Of a stretch of 43,980 nt of DNA, positions 1 to 12,700 are shown piece by piece. Made by a program: the position numbers and the translations under genes. The notes below the pieces were generated by a model. The model worked only from the letters and a program-made list of their open reading frames with translations. It had not been told where the DNA came from and did not search any database. Positions within the stretch are counted from its first letter, which is position 1. The number at the start of each line of letters is the position of its first letter. The DNA comes from Usnea hakonensis (lineage: Eukaryota > Ascomycota > Lecanoromycetes > Lecanorales > Parmeliaceae): contig BLJB01000063.1 of the NCBI GenBank assembly GCA_013423325.1, positions 1 to 43,980 of the forward strand, written 5' to 3'.

Positions 1-560
1 GAGGGGGGAGGGTGGGGAGGGGGGAGTGGGGGGAGAGGGGGAAGGGGGAGGGGGGGAAGGGGGGGGAAGAGGGGTTAAGAGGAGGGAGAATTGTATGAAA
101 GTTGAAAACGACCTAAGATTCGCTGGGCTGAAGTGAGAAACGTGTTACTCTACGGGCGTTGGCTGCTACTGCAATATAGTTTAGTCATGGATTGGTGCAA
201 CCTCAAGTATCTGCATGATGTATGATTGAGCTAGCTAAGGTACGTTCGCTAAAGCCTTGCACATATCCGTTGTGCAATGATCTCTTCGCTGTGATTTGAG
301 GATCCGAGTCGCCTTCCAGCATTGAGCAAGCCGAGGCTCGAGGTAGGCATAGCCTATGTGCAGGTCCAGAAGGCCTGTGTGACAATCGAATCTTGAGTGG
401 TGAGGAAATGTGGAAGTACTGGGGAAAGAACTGGATAGCCCAAATGGCCATTCCTAAGCATATTTTGGTCTCTTTCCGTGAAGAAGTAAGTAGCTAGAAG
501 GTTGATATGACAAAGAAGTGTTGTCTTCGTTTCCAACAAGACGTTGTCCCTCCGAGACTT
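1..560. repeat. G/A-rich low-complexity window start, then gene-free flank
   Basis: The first 75 or so bases are almost pure G with scattered A and T, and are a simple-sequence tract. From about 90 to 560 the sequence is ordinary intergenic DNA with no ORF that looks like protein. It contains the 3-prime flank of the minus-strand 2EXR gene. There is no TTAGGG telomere array, so this is not a telomere by sequence. Confidence 0.6.
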
Positions 561-1515
561 CTAGTGGTCGAAAATGCGAGTGCTGATAGTTGGTCCGCCA
601 GTCCGCGGAAGCTTCGACTTCAAATACTCCGAGACCATTTCAATGATCATAGGACCATCTTCTGTACGTGCGAGAATTTCAAAGGTATCTAGAACACGTA
701 CAAGAGGGACCAAATGCTGTTCCCAGGTCTTCTCATTTAAGGCTATCACCTCATCTTTGAATGAAGCGGGCGCGTCCATAAGACCGAGACTATCGACAAC
801 TTTTACCATCATATGCTTCAGCTGTAGATTCTGGCACAGATAATCGCAAGTTTCTTTGAACACTTGTTCAGTAAATTGGTTTGGAGGAGTCCACCAGCTG
901 CTGTAGTCAACCGGTTCCGGGAGCCCCTGAGTCAAGACGTCAAAACGGAACTCGATATGCTTGATATGGCGACGGGAGTCTTCAGATAGACTTTCAAGAA
1001 ACAGGATTAGAGCTTCACTGCCAGGACACCAAATGTCCGAAGAACCATCAAGGCCGCAGAAGTCGAAGCAGTTCTCTGAATACATGATTCTGCTTGCTTC
1101 TGAATATGTTTGTCGATTCACTGCCAGAATAGCTGGGTGAATACCAGTGGCAATCACTCTGTACGCAGCCAATCTGAACGTCTCGGCAAACGGCTCGGCA
1201 AACCTGCTCGAGAAAGGCCGCCGAACATGCTCTTCCACAATACTTGACTCATCAATACCAGGATCAGCCCAAAATTCGTCGATCCTGATATTGCAATGGG
1301 CATGTAGGAGATTGCGGTATATATGAAGACGCAACTCGGCCGGGAGCTTAAGGAAAGGAAACTCGGGCACTGTGACTCCATAATTCTGATCAGATCTGTA
1401 GCTTGGTTAGATAGGTAGCCATGTAATGAGGCAGTAGTATGAAGCTCCATCAATTTCACAGCGAGGTGAACACTCACGTAAGGCTGCTTGAATGGTGGGC
1501 CTCGTTGCCCGTCAT
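561..1515 (-). CDS. 2EXR / F-box-like domain protein, two exons
   Basis: Fungus-specific protein of unknown function in the large 2EXR family. The family hallmark, FPFLKLPAELRLHIYRNLL, is visible at about residues 25-43, followed by NRQTYSEASRIMYSEN, which matches the usual N-R-Q-hydrophobic-x-x-E block. The long reading frame opens at GTG with no ATG, so I looked for a 5-prime exon. Exon 1 is 1515-1478 (ATG at 1515). The intron is 1477-1396 (82 nt, GTGAGT donor, CTAAC branch, CTACAG acceptor). Exon 2 is 1395-561. This keeps frame and gives 290 residues. No membrane segment or signal peptide is seen. It stands alone on the minus strand. The domain call is firm; the first exon is a hand-built model. 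Confidence 0.72.
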
Positions 1516-4500
1516 CCTGGGAATGACCCTTCCACTCCTCAATACGAGGGTGGGATTTGGAGGTGTTCAAAGTTGGTATTCTTAATCACTAATGTTCGAT
1601 CCAGACTTCTCTTGGCTTATTCGGGAGTTTAGGTGTCACCAAGGCAACCGCTGTAAATGATTCAGTGGCGGTAGTAATGTGGGTGCTTGGTAGGAATAGT
1701 CAGGCTTGGCTTCACTTGTCCCGTGAACCATTCCATTCATTAGAAGAGACAGGATGCACGAGTGAGACAGCCGTGAGATGTGAGATTGCGGAGAAAATTT
1801 CTTGCACTGGATAAGAAACAGGATATTTAGACATCAACTGGCTTTCAGAGATGGCAACACAATCATTAGTCCATCCTTGGTGTAGAATGGATGTATCAAT
1901 GTAAGGGAAAGTGTAGATAAATGAGTAGCGTGCGCTAGGAGTATTAGTTAACCCGGTCTCCGATCTAGCGGTGCCAAGGGTTTTGTCTCAGAAAATCACA
2001 TTTGGCAGACTCACCACACACTTTGAAGCCGGCCCCTTATCATGGTGGGAAGAAGAATCTTTAGAGGCGAGTACTGCTGAGGTGATACTACCACAGTCCA
2101 AGTTGTTGGCTGACATCGAGGTCAATCTCAGACTCTTCTTCACAGTCAAATCCCTTCGAGAGGTCTTTCTGTCACTCTCAACAAGCAACCCATCATCCAG
2201 CTCCATCCGTCGAAAAAAATGTACTATTGATGACCTGGGTATCTGCCCAGGTCCCCCCCGTCTCTACATTTAGCGCAAGCTCAGTCATGGATCCGAGCAC
2301 GTGTGGGAGGAGAAAGAGATCGGAGAGGTACTACCTAAAACAACCTCAAGGAGAAAGAAAGGCGCCGTATGAAGCAAGCGACTTTTGTGGCAAATAGCAG
2401 TAATGGACAGAAGGACAGGGCTGATTGGGAATCTCATGGAATACGGAACGAAGATAAAATGAAAGCTGCATGGGAGATCTCCGAGCACACTGCTGCACAT
2501 AGGCAGGGATGTGATGATGGCTCCGAAGACGTTATCTGTTCCGGCTACCTTAATTTGCTCCTTTTGCCATCATGGCTCTCTCTCGGCGAGAAGATCAGAT
2601 GTACCCAGTGGAAAGCTTGAGATCTCAAATCTTTACAGATGTCTTGCGAACAGACCTTGGAGTACGGCACGGACGTTGTGCCAATTCCTTGCGCTCGTCT
2701 CGCAATGCGCATTTCCATGACAATACCTAGCAAGCAAACTCTGTATGGAGGCTTCAATTCACTGAACCTCGATACCTAGGATCCTCAGCCATTGGCGGTC
2801 GAGCCTTTAAGCCAGTCATCCAGCGGAGGGCAATCCCAGACTTGCATACTCCCTTCAAAGCGAAAAAGGACTGAACGTTCGGTACCTACAGCACCTCAGA
2901 TCCCAGAGTCTCGTTTGCTATGATGATGCAACATTAGTATACATAAGACATGCTCCAAAGTCGCGACGCAAAATGGCTGTGCTAGTTGCTGAGCCTCGGA
3001 GCACAGTGAAGGTGAGGACCAGGCACAAAAGAATGCTCCGAAAAGCGGGAGGCGGGAAGCGGGGAGATTCTGGCAACGGAATCCAACAGTTCCAACTCCA
3101 ACTCCAACTCCAACTACACTTCAATGCTTTGCGCGGGCTGACGCCACAAAGGGTCAAGGCTGCTTTGATCGATAGAAAACTTCCATACAATATACATACT
3201 ACTTTACCCCGCACGCAGCATGTTTACAAGGGTAGCGATTTGAGGGAAGCACAAGGACAGTGCTTGTGACCATTATTACCGACAACTTCCCCTTGCAGCT
3301 CATTTCCAACCCGTTCTGGCCAAGATTTACCACGTCTCGTCCTCTTTTGGCCAAGGAAAAGCAATTCTTGTTCACTTGTCGCGCCCATGGGGAAAAAATA
3401 AGCACGCATGATGCTCCTCAATGAAGAAATCTGAGGGTTTCATTTCATGCAGGAGAGAGAGGGGAAACGAATTTGGAAGAGTTAATCGTCCCCCGGACTA
3501 ATCTCTGCCAGCTCGCTTAGAAGCGTTCAAGGAGTGGATCAGATTGAAAGAACGGGTTCACGGGAAGGCTTAGGAACGTAAGTAGCGTTGGAGCCAATGT
3601 GAAAAGGTCATAGCGCACCAATCAAGATTTCTAAAGTCTACCGACAGTCTGATCATATACCGAAGCTATAGGGGGAGAATGGTCCAGGCACGCTCTGCCC
3701 GACCCGAAGAGGACCCTATCAGCGGACCCTAGAAGGCCGCTACAAGATTTGGCTAAGCCCCTGATAATAGTAGGTAAGGTACCTAAATCATATGTACGGC
3801 AGTAATCTCACAGTTTTAACCTGCAGTTGCCATGCGACACGGGTTAAAAAGCCGAGCCAAGCCAGCCATAACATACCAGGTTACTTTACTTAAGGTATGT
3901 TGTATTATCCGCTTATCTTTATCTCTTTAATTCGTCATTTCTTTTACTGATTTCCTTTTCAACTTTCTCATCCCGCCGTGGAGCGCTTCATAGAAATCAA
4001 TACGGACCTACATTTTATACACTTCAACCCTCGACACTTGGACCTCTAAACTCCAAGCCGTCTTTTCCCTTCTTCTACAAATCAACAAATCAAGAACTGA
4101 CTAGAAGTGCTAAACATTTGTCAAGGACACTCGGTAGAATCACTGGATCGGCAAACAATCAAGATGCATTATTCAAGCCAAAAGTCAAGATAAGATTTAA
4201 TGCTTGAATCCTTGCAGATACCTTGCATCCCCCTGATCCCTTCACTACTAGTACCGGCCACTAGTCATTCTCATCTTCACGCTATTTTCCACTCCCATCT
4301 TTTACTTCTTCTGTACACTACCCCTGAGCCGCTTTTTTGAATGGCGCCTCTCATTGGAGCTCTATTCCGTCCCACCGACAAAGGTACCGCACTCGGATCT
4401 CATCCCATCTCATTTTGGGCTACTGCCGCACCTCTACTCAATCGTCACTGGTCATTGCCCCATCCTCCCCCTCTGATATCCCTACTAGTACTATTCTTCA

Positions 4501-4672
4501 CCTTCCACACCGACCATAATGTTTCGTCCTTGCTTGCCTTCCCAGTCCTGTTCATCCTGCCATCTATACAGTATCCAGGACGGATACCTGCTGTGATGCG
4601 AAAAATGTGATTGCAACACCGGAATGAACATACTCTGTAAGTCTGACCTAAATGCAGGTTCATTCAGTGCCT
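1516..4672. other. Long intergenic region, including permease 5-prime leader
   Basis: About 3.1 kb without a supportable gene. ORFs here (for example 1971-2273, 2369-2620 and 2973-3269) are short, lack family motifs and use non-protein-like composition. A (CAACTC)4 microsatellite lies at about 3089-3115. From about 3900 to 4330 the plus strand turns pyrimidine-rich (CT-rich), as is typical of a fungal core promoter and leader, and fits transcription toward the permease at 4673. A small ORF opening at an ATG at 4341 could be a uORF, but nothing supports translation. Confidence 0.5.
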
Positions 4673-6864
4673 ATGGCTAATAAGCGTAGATCCTCTACAA
4701 AACACCTGCCCCGCCCTAAGATGCCTTCCTCCGACGTCAATTTCAAGATCCAGGATGAAGGGCGTTTGGCAGAGTTGGGATACACGCAGGAATTGAGACG
4801 AGAATGGAGTCTGTTGCACAATTTTGGCGCTTCCTTTTCCATAATTGTGAGCCGTCACCACATTTCAAATATAGCAACGCACCTTTGCTAATGGCTGTTC
4901 TTCTTTCAGAGCGTAGTCACAGGTATCACGACGTAAGAGAATGCTACACGGCCTGCTGTTGACTTATCGACTGACACCTCTTCTAGTCTTTTCGCCTATG
5001 GCCTAAATACAGGTGGACCCGGAGTCATGACTGTTGGGTGGATCGTCGTCAGCATGTTCAGTAAGATGACTGTTCCATTATGTCGAAAATTCGACTGATC
5101 ATCTCCAGCACTCATCATCGGCGCCTGCATGGCTGAGATTCTCTCCTCAATACCTACCTCCGGAGGCCCCTACTTCTGGGCCTATATGCTCGCCCCTCAA
5201 CAGCATGCACCCTTCTTCGCCTGGGTCACTGGCTGGTAAAAAGACCATGACCTCCACAAACATCTCAGCCACCACTGACTCTTTTTCCCTTAGGTTCAAC
5301 CTTCTAGGGCAGATAGCAGTCACCACCGGAATAGACTTTGGGCTGGCAAACCTAATTTCCACCACTGCCCAGGTCATTAATGGTTACAACCCTTCATCTG
5401 GAAAGACTTTGGGAATTCTCGCGGTGGTGCTCTTGTCGCATGTCCTCATCAATTTATTCAGCGTCCGCACTCTGCGACACATGATCTACACCTCTATTGT
5501 ACTGAACTCCGTGGGAATAGCATGTCTGGCCATCTCAGTGCTGGCAAAGGCGCCTACACATAGACCTGCCAAGTTTGTCTTTTCGACATTCTTTGATGGT
5601 ACGGGATTGGACGGTCAGGAAGGGTGGAGTTTACGAGCCTCTCCGGCATACGTGGCTGCAGTTGGGGTCCTGATGTCCCAGTATACCATTTTAGGCTTCG
5701 ACGCTTCGGCCCATCTATGTGAGGAGACGAGGAAGGCTGTGAGGGACGCTCCATTGGGGCTACTCTCTTCGATTGCTGGATCTTCTTTGATCGGGTTCTT
5801 TTTGATCGTCGCCTTGTTATTCTCAATCCAGGACTTTAATGCCGTTAGGAACAGCCCGCTCCCAGTACTCAAGATTTTGACCGATGCATGTGGCGAAGGA
5901 GGGGGTCTGGTGCTGATGATCCTGATCATGCTCTGTGTCTGGCATTGCGGGCTTTTTAGCTTGGTTCGTAACCCATTCGTCAAATGTCGCGCTCATGCGG
6001 CACTCTCCGTCTTGGTACTGTCAAGTACGCAACACTGACGTGATCCAGACTTCCAACTCCCGTATGATGTTCGCCTTCGCTCGTGATGGTGGCATTCCCC
6101 ACCGACTGCACATTATCGATCGCGGGTTCCACTCTCCGATCCGCACAGTCATCTTCGGTGCCAGCTGTTCGTTCCTACTCGCCCTCCCTTCCCTCGGCTC
6201 CAAGGTCGCGTTCATGGGCACAACATCCATCGCGACAATCGGTCTCTACCTCTCCTACGGGATCCCCATCGCCATGGGCATCGTCTACCCTCACAACTTC
6301 AAACGTGGACCCTTCAGCCTCGGCTCCGGATCCAAACCCCTCGCCATCGTCGCTTGCCTATGGATATCGTTCATCACCATCATCTTCTGCCTACCAACCG
6401 AAAATCCAATCACAACGCAAACACTCAACTATACGCCCGTGGCGCTAGCGGTAGTGACGATATTCGCCTTTGGCTCGTGGTTCCTGTGGGCTCGGCGCTG
6501 GTTCACGGGGCGATGTAGGCATCATTGCAGGATCTGCATCCGGCAGTTGGACTTCTTGGGCGAGGAGATGGTGTACCGATCCGACACCGTGCAGAGCGAC
6601 GGTCACCAAAGGCTGAAGAGCAACGAGGGGACAAACGATGGCTTCCAACCCAGCGATCCCGAATTCCGGAAGAGAGTGGATAGTAGGGGCGGGTTGAAGA
6701 AATCCGGTGATCAGTAAGTCCTTCTCGTCAACCCCTTATCAAACCATCGTCAACAACGAGCCGGATGTCAAAAGCTAACAAACGACAGCAAAATCTCCGT
6801 CGGCAGAGAATTCGAAGTTTATTCCGCTCCCGCGAGAGAATATGAGGAAGTCGGAGAGATGTAA
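4673..6864 (+). CDS. Amino acid/GABA-type permease (APC superfamily, ACT family)
   Basis: Plasma-membrane proton-coupled uptake carrier of the fungal amino acid/choline transporter family (relatives of yeast Uga4 and Hnm1). Hand-spliced exons: 4673-4846, 4910-4932, 4987-5060, 5109-5235, 5294-5963, 6049-6713, 6789-6864; 602 residues, all junctions in frame. Family landmarks in order: LAELGYTQELRREWSLLHNF at the N-terminus, NTGGPGVMTVGW in TM1-2, SSIPTSGGPYFWAYML, then FNLLGQIAVTTGIDFG, SNSRMMFAFARDGGIP, and RWFTG at the end of the last helix; about 12 hydrophobic segments. Intron 5 uses an unusual GTTCGT donor, needed to join GLFSL to TSNSRMM. The C-terminal tail after RWFTG is about 80 residues, with a Cys/His-rich start (RCRHHCRIC). 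The start could be 4652 (7 residues longer). The substrate cannot be read from the sequence. Confidence 0.9.
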
Positions 6865-7293
6865 CAAGACAAAGGCGAAATAGATCTTAGCTTTCAAGCA
6901 CAATGCAGCGATTTGGCGTTTATCTACTTGCCGTGTGGGAAATGCGATGATATGAAATGATAATGTAAGAGTATATATCTGGATTCGATACCCATTCTTC
7001 TCATAGAGAAGGAAAGAGACTACTGCTTAAGACTCAAGTAACCTCATTCTATCCATCCCACTAGATCCTTTAAAGTACTTGAACATATCCAGCGGCTATA
7101 AAAAAAGAGCCAGAACACCCGGAGATAAGCCCTCGGAGCCGAGTCGGCTAACCCCGAATTTGTCGTCAATGTACTTATTAAAGCAGTGGGGTTGAACAGA
7201 GAAAGCCATGTATATATAAAGGCAAGCATCATATCAGCCAATCTACTTCCCCCTCGAAGTTGAATTTATTTGTTTTACGGGATAGATAGAAGG
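6865..7293. other. Intergenic: permease 3-prime flank and reductase promoter
   Basis: No coding frame is supported. The first half is AT-rich 3-prime flank of the permease; the second half leads into the aldo/keto reductase and contains a TATA-like element listed separately. Confidence 0.45.
7211..7220 (+). promoter_or_regulatory. TATA-like box upstream of aldo/keto reductase
   Basis: The motif TATATATAAA sits 74-83 bp before the ATG at 7294, at a reasonable distance for a short 5-prime leader. Position and sequence are the only evidence. Confidence 0.35.
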
Positions 7294-8791
7294 ATGGATG
7301 AAAAGCCCTTTCCGACGCGGCAATTGGGCAAAGGGGGACCGTGGGTTAGCGCGATGGGGTATGGGTGTATGGGGTTGAGCTGTGAGTTTGTTTGGGGTTC
7401 TTTGTCGTTTCCCATCTGGTAGTGGTACAGAAGTGCGGTTCCCCTCAAATCCCTCCCCCCCCCCCTTCCCCTCCCAAACCTTTTTCCCCCCCTCCACAGC
7501 GGGGTTTGAGTGTTCTTTTGTGAGGAGAGAGAGAGAGAGATGAAGGGGAAGAGAAAGAGGCAGAAAGTGCTGAAACGAAACCATGCAGCGGTTTTATACG
7601 GCGATGCGGGGACGGAGGAAGAGGGGTTGGATTTTTTGGATAAGGTGTTTGAGAGTGGGTGTCGGTTTTGGGATACTGCTGAGGTAAGATGAGATGAGAT
7701 GAGATGGTATGGCTGGGGTTGTGTGGTGCTGGAGCAGACAGAGATGCTGACGTGGTGGTGTGGGTGATGTTTAGGGGTATGGAGATAATGAATTGCTGAT
7801 TGGGAAGTGGTTTAAGAGGAGTGGGAAGAGGGATCAGGTATGTTCCGTTTTTTAAATATTTTTTTGCTGCTGTTACATAGCGAAAGGGGGGGAGACTGTG
7901 GTGCTAAGATGATGATAAAGGTCTTCCTAGCCACCAAATTTGGCGTCAACGGTCTCGCGGACGGCACGCGCATCTTCTCTAATGAGCCCGAGTACATAGC
8001 AAACGCTATTGATAAGAGTTTGGAAAGACTGTAAACCGACCACGTCGATCTCTGGTACTGGTTCGTTCATCTCCCCACACCTCTCAACCCCACCCCATCA
8101 CTCACATCCCCCCCCCTCTAAATCTAGCCACCGCTTCAACGGTAAAGTCCCCGTCGAAACCGTCGTCTCCTCCATGGCCAAAGCCGTTCACTCCAAAAAA
8201 GCCCACTACCTCGGCCTCTCCGAATGCTCCTCCGCCACCCTCCTCCGCGCCACAACCATCCACCCCATCCACGCCGTCCAAATCGAATACTCCCCCTTCA
8301 CCCTCGACATCGAAAACGCCTCCGGCACGCACCTCCTCTCCACCTGCCGCTCCCTCGGCGTCGCCATCGTCGCCTACAGCCCCCTCGGCCGCGGCATGCT
8401 AACTGGCCGCTACAAATCTTCCGAAGACTTCCCCCCGGACGACTGGCGGCGCACCATGCCACGCTTCTCGGCGGAGAATTTTCCCAAGAATCTCGAATTG
8501 GTGGAGAAGTTGGGGGCGATTGCGAGGGGGAAGGGATGTACGGTTGGTCAGTTGACATTGGCGTGGTTGATGGTGCAGGGGGCGGATGTGATTCCTATTC
8601 CGGGGACGAAGGTGGAGAGGTATTTCGAGGAGAATGTGAGGGCTTTGGGGGTGGTGGTGGGGGAGGGGGAGGAGAGGGTGATTAGGGAGGCGGTGGAGAA
8701 GTGTGTGACGAGTGGGGATCGGTATCCGGGGGTTATGGCGGAGGTGTGTTTTATGAATACGCCGGAGCTGGAGGGAAAGGGGGAAGAGTAA
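7294..8791 (+). pseudogene. Aldo/keto reductase (YakC/AKR13-like) with in-frame stop in exon 4
   Basis: NADPH-dependent cytosolic aldo/keto reductase fold. Exons: 7294-7381, 7589-7683, 7775-7837, 7921-8060, 8128-8791; 349 residues if one stop codon is ignored. Visible family marks: TRQLGKGGPWVSAMGYGCMG at the start, catalytic Asp58 and Tyr63 in WDTAEGYGDNE, Lys88 in LATKFG, His130 in the CHRFNGK block, then YLGLSE, VQIEYSPFTLDIE, AYSPLGRGMLTG and VIPIPGTK near the cofactor site. Codon 120 is TAA (8032-8034), inside the conserved strand before the catalytic His. The annotated donor at 8061 is GTTCGT. A better donor, GTAAAC, begins at 8031 and contains the stop; using it keeps frame and gives 339 residues lacking ten. 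So this is either a nonsense pseudogene or a gene with a shifted splice site. Intron 1 is long (207 nt) with a C-run. Confidence 0.75.
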
Positions 8792-9797
8792 GTAGATGGG
8801 TTGGGGCTGGGGTATTGCGTCTGTAGCCCATGTCATGAGTAAGTTAAGCTACGCATCAAATCGAGTCAACCTTAGTGTTGCGCGCCTGGTCTGCACCACC
8901 CGAAAATATCAAATACGACAGTCGTGAAATCTTGAAACCTCAAAAGAATTTAGCGTCTTCCTGGAAAAAAATTTGTAGCAAAAAGCACTGCTCCATCATA
9001 CACCTTCCATCGCCATTATATATTCAATTGAACATGATCTAAATATCTCTACGGATACTTCACGCCAAATTTCTTACGTTTAGTGAGTTGGTGGATTCAA
9101 CTGGTGCGGAGAACTGCGGAGGGCGTTTCAGTGCCTACCTAGGCGACACTGCATTCATATTTCCTGCACACCATGCTGGTCGTGGGCGAAGCATCATACC
9201 AGTCTCGGCAGCAATTAGGATGAGTCGAGCGTGAGTACGAGAGAGGAGAGGGAGGTGGATGATAGAAGACCCAAGTTGCACTCCGCGCACCTTTCCGGCC
9301 TCTGCGCGTGGAGCCGGATTTCTTGCTCCCGGCGTGAACGTAAGCAGGCACTGACGGGGCGACGAGAGCCCAAATTTCTGCCTTGCCACACAGCCTACGG
9401 CCTCCGCCACTCTTCCAGATCTTGTGCTACCTAGGTACGCGCTTGCAGCGACGAATAATATGGAGGTAAATCTGCCGTGATCCATCGCGATTGGGTAATG
9501 CGGGGGGCACTTTAGCCTCATGCACGGTGATGACACAGCCACCAAAACAGGGCGCAGGGGAGAGGATGGCTGTCGGACGAGGCTGCGTGAAAATCTCGCA
9601 ATGACCATCATGATTATGGTCCTTGTTCTTGCTCCCTTCTTCATCCTTTGATCTCTTCATTCCTTTATGACGAGCCGTACTTTCTGCACTGACAACAGAG
9701 TATCCAAGTTCATTTGTTTTTGTTCATAATTATATTAAATCTTCGAAGCGCCGGGCTTCATTATCACGATATAGCTGATCTATCATTGAGATACATC
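8792..9797. other. Intergenic region
   Basis: No supported gene. The minus-strand frame 9135-9644 is 169 codons long but basic, lacks any family motif and looks like chance. The DNA from 9700 to 9797 is AT-rich and likely holds the promoter of the zinc-finger gene that starts at 9798. Confidence 0.45.
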
Positions 9798-12700
9798 ATG
9801 TCGGAGGCATTTGGCAATGGGGGAACCTGCCACAATCCCACTGTAAGAAATATCGGGAATACGTTACATATCAATGAATTGACAATAGAGTCAAGTACAG
9901 TGACTACTCATACCCATCTTCAGCCCAGACCCTTAGACCTCCTATCGTCAAGTGCGACTATTCATCCAGTCGTTACAATATAAATCGAACGTCTTCTCAT
10001 CGCTCAATCAATTCTGGTTATAGTACGACGACTTCTCCGGTAGATAGCCCAATATCACAGCCCAGCTATCCGATCCAGAGCTACCCAGTCCGCTCAATCG
10101 ACTCTGGTTATAGTACGACGACTCCTTCGGTAGATAGCCCAATATCACAACCCAGCTATCCGACCCAGAGCTACCCAGTCCGCTCAATCGACTCTGGTTA
10201 TAGTACGACGACTCCTTCGGTAGATAGCCCAATGTCACAACCCAGCTATCCGACCCAGAGCCACCCAGTCCAAGACATTCCTTTCCAGAGTTACTCAACT
10301 CAAGGCTACTCATATCAGAGCTCTTTTTTAAATCGCCAGCTAAGCCAACAGGGTCCGACTTATCCCTACAGCGATACGCTCAGTCCTAGGATTGAGTTTA
10401 TCGAAAATGTTCCCGTATCCTCTTCGAAGCACAAGGAGGAGGGAAGCCATAGGTACGATACTATTCCAATTCGTTTATGCTACCAGGCCAAAAGCTTTGG
10501 ATCACCATCCACGTCTTTCGCCAAAAGGTGCAGATTTTTCTGTAGCTAATGATATCTTTAGCCTAACATCCCTAGTATCCCCTTCTCAACATCCCTGTCT
10601 GCATCCAAACTGCTTCAAGATCTTTTCTCGAGCCAACGAACTCAAACGTCATATGAAAAGGCACTTTCCCCCCGACGGCGCTCCATTACTCGACTGCAAA
10701 TACGAGTGGTGCGGACGCACAGGTGCACATGGTTTCAAGCGAGAAGACTATCGTAAGGAGCATTATAGAAAGGTACACATGAAAGAGACCGAGTATCCCA
10801 AGACCGGGAAAGGTCGGAGGAGTGGGAGTCGAAGGACAGAAAGAGTAATCTTAACAGAGAATCAGATACATCCGAAGAATGCCGAAGCGACGAAGTGGGA
10901 GCTGGGAGCGAGGAAGGAGCAAGTGCTCCCATTACCGAGTACTGAGACTCTTCCGCCAGCGCGTCGATCTAGCCCAGCAGCAAATGAGACACAAAGAGCA
11001 ATCTTAACAGAAAATCAGATACAACCGAAGAATGCCGAAGCGACGCTTTTGGACCTGGAAGCGACAATAATGGACCTGAAAGCAACGAAGTTGGAGCTGG
11101 GAGCGAGGAAGGAGCAAGTGCTCCCATTACCGAGTACTGAGCTATCAACAACGACTTTAGCCGAATCCGGGATTCTCCAACCGCTTCATGATCCTGAAGC
11201 TCGCGTCAAGAGCGGACGAATGAGCCCAACCAAGGCCGAACTGGACGAAAATGAGTCTCTTGTAGCTTTAATGCTTCGACCTTCCACAGAGGACAAGCTG
11301 GCTGCCATAGTATCTCAAGGGCTCAAAACTTTGGTAACGAACGAGTTAGGCCAGTACTGCGCCTCGCTCAAGTTACAATGGAATATTCTGGGTTTCATGG
11401 AAGACCAATTCTGCAACAACCACTCCCCAGATACAGCTTTGGGTCGGGTCATAACTATCAGTGGTTCTGCACGGCATGCTCAAGCTACGACCTGTTCAGA
11501 TTATATACGACAGAAATGGCCTACACATGGTTCGAAAGTCCTGGAAGCTCTACAAGGTGCTTTGGATAGTTCCACTCACTCGTACAAATCGACTGACACT
11601 TCTGTTGTGAATGAAAGTGTGACTTGTGGTAGTGCACTCTTTCGCGATACCGAATTTGGAGTCGACATTACTCAAGAATTCCTCTTCCTCGACATCAAGT
11701 CTGAAGCTCCAGACATCATTGTGGACGTTTTTCAACAAATAACGTGGATGGGTGCTGCACTCCGAGTTTCCAGGGATGGTGGAGTTCAATACTGTGAGCC
11801 AAAACTGGAAAGGTTGCCCGGCGATAAAGAAAGGGATTCGGCTCGCTTCAATGTTACGTTTGACATGAGGTCGCCCTCCGAAGAAGAACGAAGTTGCTGG
11901 TTTCCACTCTTCACGAACCCTGTTATTGCCTATGGCTTTCTGACGGCCCCCAGAAACGATAGTGAAGTGGGACTCGAGATTCCTCTAGAGATGATGGCGG
12001 TGCTCGGTGGCGCAAGACACGTTGTAGAATTTGAGGGCGGTCTAGTCATGAAGGGCCATTCAGCAATGTTTGTGCCTCTCAAACGCTATGATCAGTCTAT
12101 CCAGTGGCATTTGATCCGGCGCAGCGACGAACATCGAATCCTCTATCGAGAGCTCGGCAATGAATGCCCGAACCGCGCTATGCTAGAAGAGGTCGACCAC
12201 GAAGATTTACTGAATACCCGAGCCTTCTTGGGGTGGTGGCCATCCTCAGAGACCCATCTTGGTACGGCAGATGCGGCTTACAATAGTATTGACTGGTCCC
12301 CTGCAGGCGATGCCAAAAGGACGACACAATTTTCTGGTGCTAGTATAGGATTTTCAATTATGGCTACGGGTCAGCTTAGCTTCGCTCCAGGTGCGAAAGA
12401 CGGAAGGTTACATTTTTCGCAGACGGGACCTTTCCAAAAAGTTATGGACTCTGCTCAAAAGATGCCGGTACTTCTGTACGATCCTACAGACCGTCGAGCG
12501 TGGTGTGTCCCAGGGCTTGAGCTGATGCTGCACATCGTACAGACTCGACATCACCTATCACCCTACAATATCGATGGCAAGGAAGTCGAGCTGACTCCTG
12601 TAAAGCCTGAGAACGGTAGAGGTGCCGCGATAGAAGCAGTCGCAGCAAACCAAAAGCGACTATTATACGCGCGAAACATTGCCAGTGAAAGAAATCACTA

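Noticed and set aside
1..75. Possible telomere
   Set aside because: G-rich, but no TTAGGG periodicity.
1154..1570. Minus-strand 138-codon ORF overlapping the 2EXR gene
   Set aside because: It is the unspliced readthrough of the first-exon region in the wrong frame; the spliced 2EXR model explains the same DNA better.
9135..9644. Minus-strand 169-codon ORF
   Set aside because: Basic, motif-free, with irregular composition and no splice or family support; overlapping short ORFs in other frames look equally random.
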